Shown here: one piece after another, positions 55,567 through 64,000 of the stretch | Layout of the letters: each line of letters opens with the position of its first letter | How positions within the stretch are numbered: the stretch's first letter is position 1 | Origin: Hysterangium stoloniferum | Taxonomy: Eukaryota > Basidiomycota > Agaricomycetes > Hysterangiales > Hysterangiaceae | Assembly: GCA_015178975.1 (NCBI GenBank) | Contig: WHVD01000075.1 | Span: 62,001-126,000, forward strand | Length of the DNA: 64,000 bases | Reading direction: 5' to 3' | The notes under the pieces: generated by a model | The model's input: only the letters and a program-made list of their open reading frames with translations | Databases searched by the model: none | What the model was told of the DNA's origin: nothing | Translations under genes and position numbers: made by a program

Positions 55567-57305
55567 ATGTCTGCAGAATCTCCATCCACAGAACCAGCAG
55601 TTCCCGCGCTCAGCCCACCGCTTTTCCCTCGTCCTGAGGAACTCGTCGAGATAATCCTCTGTCACGTCGAGGACCGTCGGGATCTCCTGAGTTTGGCGCT
55701 AACATCGAAGCTTTTCCACCGCATTATTATTCCGTCCATTCTGCACTATAACCATATTAGGTGCGACCCTCGCCGAATCGACGTATGGCAATTGCTTGCT
55801 TCAAGACCCCATTACGCTGCGCGAACGCGAACACTCGAACTAATCAACGAGTTGGGTGGGTCTAAGCCGTACTACTGGGCCAACCGTGGAGGTATTCCAT
55901 ACTGTAATGATGTTGTCCGCTGTAAACCTATCACACCCGTTGAATCTATTATACCCTCTTCCTCGCCACGAGATTTCGATCCACCCCGTAAACGAGAGGC
56001 CTACGAGAAGAGTGTGGTGGCGCTCGCTCGAGCGATAAAGCTTATGACATGTCTGCGCCGTTTTCGATGGAGTTGCCAACTACCCATGACACCTGCCTTC
56101 CAAGTCCTGTTCAAGATCCTTGGGCTAGGAAACGATCTGGATGAATTTTATTTTGACTTTATGGACGACTGGGACACCATTCTACCCAATAAGTACAATA
56201 TAGGGTTGCCTGTGAGAATCAACCCTATTTCCACAGTAAGCGTCACGTAATTCGTTCAACTTGTCGTCAATCCTTTCACATTTTCAGTTAGGAAATTTTC
56301 CCAATATTACGACGTTTTGCCTCACCATCCATGATGTCCTTTGGCACCATGAATCTGATAATCTCGTCGATTGGATGATGCAACTCACAGCATTGAAGCA
56401 TCTACAGGTATATTTTATGATACGACCGGACGACTGTGATTTTGTAGTTATCTGGGAGCGTGCACATTGGCCTTTCCTGGTCGAATTAACGCTCGAAGCA
56501 AGTATCAACCTAGTCCCGGAATTTCCAGATGATATATCTCTATCCGCCGAGAGCGACTATTACTACGATGCAAGCGAAGAGAGCCCCTTCGCGACTTTTC
56601 TCCACAACCATCAAAATATCCAACGCTTGCGAGTTTGCACTGACCGCAATCACCCAGGTTTTATCCAGCCACAGAGCGTGCCTGGACTTCGTTCCCTCGT
56701 GCTTGGGTCCCCGTTCAATGTCGGGCCTCTAGGCGACTGGTTCCCTTTGGATGACGCTCAGCAAATGGACTACTTGGAATGCGCGATCGCAGCGAAATGC
56801 CTGCCCACCATCCAAACGATGACTTCACTGCGTGTCTTGAATGTGCTTTCTATAAAATTTTCGGTATTTGAACGCTTGGTTGAGGCCGCCCCACACATCC
56901 AACAGCTTTGTATTCCTTACGGGTCGTGGTACAACCCTACCCGTGTTGAAGCAGTACGTCAACTTCAAGACATAGAGCTCACATATAATATTAACGTCGT
57001 TGTTATAGTGTCTCTTGGCAGACATCACAGTCAGCTGTCTCCTCAAGCTGGAGCAACTTGTTCAGTTGGAGGGGGGGTTCGTCGTCCGTGGAAGTGATCT
57101 TTTCCAAACGGAATACCTCATCAATAAACTAATGGGACACAAACGCCTTGTTTATATTGACTATTTGACCCGGGAGCAGTGGAAGTTGGCGCTCAAGGAG
57201 GCCGCCCTCAGAGAGAGCTTCGAGATTCAATTACCCCGTGTCACTGTCCCGGACATACGGGAATCTGCAGGTTTCTACATTCAGAACACTGTGCCTATAT
57301 GCTAA
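55567..57305 (+). CDS. F-box-like protein 2 (tandem pair, right)
   Basis: Exons 55,567-56,235, 56,288-56,953 and 57,048-57,305, with 52- and 94-nt phase-0 introns at the same places as in gene 1, give 530 residues. The F-box-like domain (FPRPEELVEIILCHVEDRRD, LALTSKLFHRIIIPS, RCDPRRIDVWQLL) is at residues about 22-70. An LRR-like body follows (NFPNITTFCLTIHDVLWHH, HWPFLVELTLEAS, LGDWFPLDDA), and the last exon encodes LVQLEGGFVVRGSDLF. The heptad minisatellite of gene 1 is replaced by a short acidic stretch. It is a tandem paralogue of gene 1, probably an SCF adaptor. Both look intact. Confidence 0.8.
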
Positions 57306-57337
57306 ATTTTACCGTCATCCATATCTGTACCGCCCTG

Positions 57338-57650
57338 AAATATGCAAACAAATTTGTCGAGAAAATAAATTGATTTTTACCTCAATGCTTGATTCTTGAG
57401 CAGCGCAAGTGCGCGTTCCTTCTTGGTTCCCATTACAATTAAAATTGGGCCGTCCCTCGTGAGATAAATTATAATTTACAATCTACTTATTTAGCAAAGT
57501 CGCACTTCGCCGTCTGTGAATACTTATATCTGAGATTTAAGCCTTAGAACTCTTCGCTAGCACGCCACTCTACGTCAGTCGCGCGCGTGAGTCGTGACCA
57601 AGTCGGATTAGCAGGATCACGGGGGTTGTATATACAGGTTAATTGCCAAA
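57338..57650 (+). repeat. F-box gene 2 3' flank, direct match to 62,896-63,210
   Basis: From atgcaaacaaatttgtcgag to atatacaggtt, about 310 bp recur in the same orientation on the far side of the copia element. The pair therefore brackets 57.65-62.9 kb. Confidence 0.8.
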
Positions 57651-58190
57651 CTGTAAGATTGTTGTTCACTCGGTCAGTAACAGACAGGACAAGATTATCT
57701 TTGTTATAGATGGTGGAATGTAAAAATTACAGCAAAAACTCGGTGTGAGTGTTACACCGGGAAAACCCCTCTCTCCAGAAGATTTTAGGATCTGTAGTAG
57801 ACCCTTATCTTATATAAACTCCAATAATCTCTTTTGGATCCTTATAAGATTTAAAATTGGTTAAGGATCCAAAAGGTAGGTGGAGGGTGATCAGGTGTAC
57901 ATAGGATCTTTTAAGCATTGACCATATCATTAAATATAAACTCCTTTAATTTTGTATAGCCCAGTGGGATTTTGTATCCCTTTATCCTTCCTGTGACTTG
58001 TCAGAGGATGATCCAATTAAAAATCCAGAAAACTCCTGGATGTGGTTGCAGGATTTAACATTTGAAATCCCATTCACATCCCTGAATTTGATGGAACTAC
58101 AAAATGATATAGAATCTGTTAGATGGTCCACAATTGAGTACTCTCCTTTGTTCCAACATGTGGAGAACAAAGGGAGTTTATATTAGAACT
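57651..58190. other. Intergenic with a perfect 14-bp hairpin
   Basis: CTTTTGGATCCTTA (57,831-57,844) and TAAGGATCCAAAAG (57,862-57,875) form a perfect stem with a 17-nt loop. Short frames on both strands near 57,990-58,180 show no family resemblance. Confidence 0.45.
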
Positions 58191-58680
58191 GTTAGGATCC
58201 CATTGTTTCAGACCTCTGTGACTTGTTTCTCACTAGAAAACCATTGTCTCCTCATTACCAGAACCTCCGCTCATGTCATTACCCTTTGTGGCACCCCCAA
58301 TACTTGTTTATAGTATATTCCCATCCCATTCCATCTCCACTCCACCCATCCCTCTGTTTCCATCTCCACATATACTCTTATTTGCCACCTGGTATTGTTT
58401 CTTAGTACAGTACCATACATTAGTTCTATATTGTTAGGATCCCATTGTTCATGGACCCCTGTGACTTGTTCCTTACATACAAGAAAACCTTCATCATCTC
58501 ATTATCAGAACCCCCACTCATGCCATTACCTCTTGTAGCACCCCTGATACTCATTTATAGTATACTCCCATTCTGTTCCGTCTCTGCTCCAACTGTTCCT
58601 CTGTTTCCATCTCCATGTATGTTTTATTTGCCACCTAGTATTGTTCTCTTAGTGTCATATATTAGTCTCTATCTCCCTCC
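58191..58680 (+). repeat. Two imperfect tandem repeats of about 245 bp
   Basis: Each starts near TGTTAGGATCCCATTGTT and carries, in order, ctgtgacttgtt, tcattaccagaacc (or ttatcagaaccc), tttatagtatattcccat (or -actccca) and ctctgtttccatctcca. They start at about 58,191 and 58,433. They could be pieces of an LTR, but no element is attached. Confidence 0.65.
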
Positions 58681-58749
58681 ACCTTGTCATCACCTCCTTG
58701 TGATCCATCCCACACCTTGCTTCTTCAATCAGCCTTCTGTTTAAAAAGT

Positions 58750-59069
58750 AACCCTAATGACAATATAACTCAGTCTCGTGTATCATACAACGGACTAATA
58801 TATTTTGTGTACCTAATGACAATATAACTAATAAACAATTATTAGTTACAATGTGCGTGAATATATAACGATCTTTACTCACCTCAGTCTCGTGTATCAT
58901 ACAACGGACTGAGGTGATATCACTTTTGTTCTCCAGCTTATATATATTGTCGCATATATCATCAGGCACCAATATAGGTATGTTGGTGATACCAGTTACC
59001 CCTGTCCGACGATTAGATCTTTGGTCCGTCAATTAATGCTGGGTCGATTTTGATGGTGTTATTCAACAC
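58750..59069 (-). repeat. Probable 3' LTR of the copia element
   Basis: On the minus strand the purine-rich AGAGGAGGAG is followed by TGTTGAATAACACC, the usual polypurine tract-LTR junction, directly after the RNase H stop region. The other end is uncertain because a short segment (cctaatgacaatataact and cagtctcgtgtatcatacaa) is duplicated inside it. Confidence 0.5.
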
Positions 59070-62000
59070 TCCTCCTCTGTTGAAACTCCTCCTCACATGG
59101 AAGTCCGACTGAAGACCCAAGAAGCCGTGAAGGGTAATAAATTGAGTAGGTTCCAGGGCTTTCATAAAAATATCGGCCAGGTTGTTTTTGGTATTAATGT
59201 AGTGGAGGACAAAGTCACCGGTGTAGACTTGTTCATGAAGGAAATGGTATTTAATATCAATATGTTTAACCCTGGGGTGGAGGAGGGGATCTTCAGAGAG
59301 GGCAGTGGCGGCATTGTTGTCACAGAGAATAGTCGTGGGGGAGGTTGGAGGTATTTGAATGCCGGTGAGAAGACTGAAAAGCCAGATGCCCTCCTTGACA
59401 GATTCAAAAGCTGTGATATATGTACTCCGCTTCACATGAGGATGTAGCAACTGTTTTTTGTTTCTTTGATGTCCAAGAAATGATACCAGACCCCATGATG
59501 AATGCATAGCCTCCAATGCTACAATGTGTGTCTAAACAATTAGCCCAATTAGAATCAGTGTAGCTGGTTAATGTGAGGTCATTGGTACCCCCAAGGCAGA
59601 GTTTAAGGAGTCATGTGCCTTTTAAGTATCTCACAACATGGATGGCCGCAGTCCAGTGTGGGGTGGAGTAACTGTCTAGATATTGGGATAATTGTTGTAC
59701 TGCAAATGATATACGGGTTGATATGGCAAGGTACAGTAAACAGCCAACCAAGGAACGGTAAGGTAGTGCAAGTAGAGCAGTAATGTTGGTTGGAGAGAGA
59801 GAGGATCGATCAGTAGGACAAAGCTTGAGGTTGTGGTCCATGGGGGTGGAAACAATGGAAGCATTGATTTGGCCAAATTGACAAACAATCTTGTCAATGA
59901 GTGCAGATTGTGAGAGGGAAACAAAGCGATTGGGCTGATCCCATTCAATGCCAATGCCAACAACGAAACGGGTGCACCCCAAGTCTGAAATGGTCCAGAC
60001 ACGATGCATTTCATTTTTGAACGATTCATTCTCTGCAGGGGTGCTTGCAATAGATAGGAAGTCGTCGATGTGGATAGCTATGATAATAATGCCTGTGGTT
60101 GTATGACAGTAATAGATACAAGGCTCACAAGCAAGGCAAGTAAAACCCCAGAGTAGCATTTGTTCGTTCATTGTTTTGTTCCAGATTTGGCCACTCTGTT
60201 TCATACTGTAGAGTCCTCATAAGAGCATCCAAACATAGTCTTCTTGTCCTGGTTCAACGAAACCCTCAGGTTGCTCCATGTATTATGTATTGAGTCTCAT
60301 TATCGGGGAGTAGACCATACAGGAAGGCGGTCTTTACATCAATTTGCTGGGCATCCCATCCAAGAGTGGCGGCAATGTGGAGAAGGATGCACCAGGACTG
60401 CATACGTGCGGTAGATGAGGTAGTTTGACAGTAATCCTTTCCATAGATTTGTTCAAAACCTTTAAACCCGAGTCTGACCTTCCAACGGACAGCTTGACCA
60501 TCCTCATCTCGTTTAATCTGGAACACAGGATGGCCCTTGCAAATCTTGTATCCCCGAGGAACATCTGACTGATGGATTAGTTTGTATACCCCCATAGCTT
60601 TCAAGGAGTCAAGTCCATCGCGAAAGCCGGCCCTCCAACGCTCTGCATCACCAGATTTCAGTGCCTCTTGCCAAGTTCTTGGCTCATCATTGCATGTGAG
60701 AGGATCAATCCCTATGTTGTCTGAAATGGCAGCTAATGCAGCATCCATGCCAGGGAGCTCTTGATTCAAGGACAAGGACAAAAGTGCATGCTGGATCTGT
60801 TCCAGATCCCGGGGGGGGTTTTCCTCAGGTATGCTGTCATGCTGTGTATTGTTAATGGCACATGACTGCTCAATCCTTTGGAGATGAAGACATTCAGCAC
60901 TGTCCTTGGAAGCTTGCACAGACCTTTGTAATCGGTCTGTCCCAGGTGGAATACCAGCTGTGGTATGAGAAGAACAGCGAAACAGGGGTATATCTGGAGC
61001 AGGAGGGTTATGGTATTTCTGGTAGGACGGGTAGAGGCATTGGGGTGTCTGACATGGAGATCGGAATCCCACCACTATGTGGATGAGTTATTATAGGAGG
61101 GTTAGGGACATTGGAGGATGTGTTTGATCTGGTATGCCTATCGTGACTCTCCAGAAACTGGACATGGTATGAGCTGTAAATTTGGCAGGTTATGGAGTCA
61201 TAGCATCAATAGGATTTAGATTTAGAATCATATCCAATTAGTACACATTCTATTGAACGCTCAAATACTTTGGGGTTAGATTTATTTTGAATGAGAACAA
61301 ATGCACGGGATCCACCCCGTGCCTCCAACCAATTAGCCATTTCATGGCTCTTGAGTTCCCCATTGTCAGTACGATACAGGCCAACTTTAAGGTTAGTCTC
61401 AATTTCTCTAGCTCGCTCCCAGGTTTGAAGAGAAGGGAAGGCATCACTTTTTGTTTTCAGTGGTATAGTCCAAATGAAGTTTGTAAAATCATCTACTATA
61501 TTCATGATGTAGTTATTCCCAGTTTGTGATGCTACTGCTTGTGGTCCAGACAGATCAACCCAGACCTTTTCAAGCTTCCTAGTTGCCTTATGCCCTATCC
61601 CTTCCTCACGCATCTTTGGAATGGGAGACTTTGTCTGCTTTCCAAGGATGCATAAGTCACATTTTGAGGGGACTGTAGTTGAGGATGGTCACACACCTTG
61701 AATGAGGCCACTATTGAGCATGTCACTGACTGACTTGTAATTGGCATGTCCAAGATGGCAGTGCCAAGTCTCGAGTGTAGGTGTTCTTTGTGCAATGAGG
61801 GCATGTTCCACTTGGGTAGAATGCAAGTTTAAGGAATACAAATTTTTATGTTTGAGTAGGGAGCCCCAAGCGATGGTAGAATTTGAGGATTTTGTGCTGA
61901 GCCAACAGCAATGATTGTCGAAGTGTGCAATGAGGTTAGAGTCCCGGGTAAGGCACTGAACTGATACGAGTTGGACGATGGCATCAGGGATATAGAGAAC

Positions 62001-62893
62001 GTTTTTCAGAGTGATGTGAGCACCTCGTCTGATTCGTATTTTGATGTCTCCAACACCTATGGCCAAAATGGAAGAACCTCCTAATCCTGTTACAGGGCAG
62101 GGTGTGATGGCATTCAAGGTAAGGAAGTCAGTTTGTTCTGGTGATATATGAACGGTTGCGCCACTGTCTAGCCAAAAGGGGTGTGTATCAGTGGATAGGG
62201 TAGTTCGCTTCATTTGCGATAGTGGTTGAATGTTGGTTGCACTTAGGGCTGTAGGGTGTGATTGGGTATGTGTATTCCAGTCAACATTCGTGGTCAACTC
62301 CTCCTCAAGCACAACCCAGCCATTGTACTCCAGGCTGTCAAGTTCCATGAGAGAAGAACCGGGATTATGTGGTGGGGGGATGATACCCGTGAAATCAGGG
62401 GGAGCAGGGGTAGTGATGGACAAGTCAGAGGGGTCCATCTGTGCAAAGTACATCTGGCCATCAGATCCCTGCATCTGGACAGAGATTTTTGGCTTAGGGC
62501 CAGGACTGGAGAAGTTGGAAGGGGAGGCAGATGGTTTGGGGTGCTTAATGTCGTGGTCAGGCTGACGAGCCAGTTTGGATTCCTCAATGCTCTTCCCAGC
62601 CATGCCACCACCAGTGGAAACACAATATTCCACAGTATGGCGACGCCACTTGCAGTTGGAACAGATCAGAGAGTTGTCAGGTTTAGGGAGGGTGGCAAGG
62701 GCAATGGAGGTAGTACTGGTGGTGCATTTGGTATTGTCAGAGGTCATCAGAGCCTGCTCACTATCCAGGTAAGAACGTAGCTGGGTAGAAGTAAAAGGTT
62801 GAGATGTCGTGAATTGAGAGATGTCCCGGGTGACTAGGGAGTGCAAGTGTAGGAAGTTGGTGCTGAAGGCATTAAGGAGAGCAATACACTTGA
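59013..62893 (-). pseudogene. Decayed Ty1/copia retrotransposon
   Basis: Pieces occur in copia order on the minus strand. There is a gag end with knuckle CSNCKWRRHTVEYC, protease WLDSGATVHISP, the pre-integrase motif LETWHCHLGHANYKSVSDML (to 61,689), and integrase VWVDLSGPQ, IVDDFTNFIWTIPLK and YRTDNGE (61,613-61,206), which then jumps to its C-terminal part. Reverse transcriptase follows (RWKVRLGFKGFEQIYGKDY, QIDVKTAFLYG; 61,075-60,266, then HIDDF; 60,204-59,611), and RNase H (ILCDNNAATAL, KHIDIKYHFLHEQV; 59,516-59,013). Frame changes and deletions, including the integrase centre, make it dead. The 5' LTR and most of gag are missing: the sequence is cut at 62,893 where an F-box 3'-flank repeat begins. 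Confidence 0.85.
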
Positions 62894-62895
62894 AA

Positions 62896-63210
62896 GTATG
62901 CAAACAAATTTGTCGAGAAAATAAATTGATTTTTACCTTAATGCTTGATTCTTGAGCAGTGCAAGTGCGTGTTCCTTCTTGGTTCCCATTACAATTAAAA
63001 TTGGGCCATCCCTCTTGAGATAAATTATAATATACAATCTACTTATTTAGTAAAGTTGCATTCCACCGTCTGTGAATACTTAAATCTGAGACCTAAGCTT
63101 TCAAACTCTTTTTGCTGGCACAACACTAGGTCAGTCGTGCGCATGAGTCGTGACCAAGTCAGATTCGCAGGACCACGGGGGTTGGAGTATACAGGTTAAC
63201 TGCCAAACCT
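62896..63210 (+). repeat. Second copy of the F-box gene 2 3' flank
   Basis: Direct match to 57,338-57,650, bounded on its left by truncated copia gag and on its right by the inverted flank of another F-box gene. Confidence 0.8.
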
Positions 63211-63284
63211 TGATGACGATGATCACAACTCTAGATGTGGCACCCCGGTCATCTGAGTACATGTCTTTATAAACATAATTTCTA

Positions 63285-63958
63285 TTTATTGTCCGCATGT
63301 CCCCATCTTACCTCACCTCGAGTCATTATCGTTCGAGCTAGTCTCATTTAGCCTTGTATACAGTGTCGGACAAAGTGTAGCATTCGAAACCACGGTTACC
63401 CCTACCTAGATTTAGAGAGTTGATGTCAAGATTGGTACCGATAGTCCCTGCTTACTCACTGGTCTACGAATACTTAGTGTAATTGTGTGTATAGAGACAT
63501 GTTCTCAGAGTGCTGGGGTGCTACATGCAGAGTTATCATCATCATTATCAAGGTGTGGCAGTTAACCTGTATACCCTAACCCCTGTAATCCTGCTATACC
63601 AGCGAAACAAATTCAAAGGCTGAGGTCTCAGATATAAGTATTCACAGATAGTGGATTGCGACGACCTTAGTAAAATACGTGGATCAGACATCTTAATTCA
63701 CCTCACAAGGGGCAACCTGTTTTCACTGCAGTGGGAATGAACCATCAGCATGCGCATGCCACTGAAACTACTCAAGAGTTCGAAAATTGCATCAAAATCT
63801 TGTTTATTGCATTCAATGGTAAAAGTCGCATAACGTAGAAACCTATACTCAAGAATTCAAAAATTGCATCAAAATCTCATTTATTGCATGCGAACAAACA
63901 CGCTTGTACACTTTCAAGTCAGTATAGACACGGATAAACGACAAAGTTTAGGACAGCA
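63285..63958 (-). repeat. Inverted copy of an F-box 3' flank
   Basis: This matches 53,207-53,950 in inverse orientation and leads into the coding end of a further family member at 63,959. Confidence 0.8.
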
Positions 63959-64000
63959 TCACAAGGTGTGATCGTAGAAACCTGCAGAGTTCATTATGCT
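63959..64000 (-). CDS. C-terminal end of a further F-box family gene (cut by window edge)
   Basis: The minus strand reads IMNSAGFYDHTL and a TGA at 63,961-63,959, against IMSSAGLYVHTL-stop in F-box gene 1. With its conserved 3' flank at 63,285-63,958 this must be the tail of another paralogue in the opposite orientation; the rest lies beyond the window. Whether it is intact cannot be judged. Confidence 0.65.
   Translation of the reverse strand, partial: SIMNSAGFYDHTL

Overview
The window is nuclear DNA of a mushroom-forming basidiomycete (Agaricomycetes is the best fit). The evidence is short 50-80 nt GT-AG introns in every intact gene, a KDZ transposase relic, NLR-type WD40 repeats, tandem F-box genes, a Zn2Cys6 regulator with a fungal middle-homology domain, and tyrosine-recombinase and copia retroelements. 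The species cannot be named from the sequence. The region is gene-poor and repeat-rich. Only four protein genes look intact: one transcription factor and three F-box-like genes. One retrotransposon also looks intact.

Layout. 0-8 kb: two inverted copies of one LTR-like repeat, a decayed basidiomycete ORF with a tRNA-like sequence inside it, a WD40 fragment beside a 162-bp tandem repeat, and a KDZ transposase pseudogene (minus strand). 8-41.7 kb: a graveyard of partial copies of one transcription-factor gene, all on the minus strand. Copy A (8.0-11.1 kb) and the near full-length copy B (11.1-17.4 kb) are followed by a tandem array whose unit is half of the factor gene (large intron plus Q-rich 5' part) joined to a decayed RT-RNase H-tyrosine recombinase retroelement on the plus strand. 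The units start near 15.1, 19.1, 22.4, 26.6 and 32.2 kb. Two later events interrupt the array. At 26.9-30.4 kb lies a block with a copia fragment, a fragment resembling the corepressor Ssn6/Cyc8, and an intact F-box gene. At 34,917-39,813 lies a complete Ngaro-like retrotransposon with perfect split direct repeats. 41.9-49.3 kb: the intact parent gene, 14 exons and about 1,412 residues, with its zinc cluster split by a 2.25-kb intron that carries a 17-bp minisatellite.

49.4-64 kb: a tandem pair of three-exon F-box genes (51.4 and 55.6 kb), a decayed copia element (58.8-62.9 kb), and the last codons of another F-box gene on the minus strand at the right edge. The 3' flanks of this family recur as direct and inverted repeats around the copia element.

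The genes do not form a pathway; the story is structural. A regulator gene was copied, the copies lost the DNA-binding exons and the start region, several share one nonsense codon, and half-copies were then amplified with retroelement debris before newer elements landed inside. The points most worth a second look are the array next to its intact parent; the Ngaro-like element, whose gag and RT frames are separated by a single in-frame TAG followed by a possible stem-loop and whose recombinase frame has no usable ATG; and the minisatellite intron that splits the zinc cluster.
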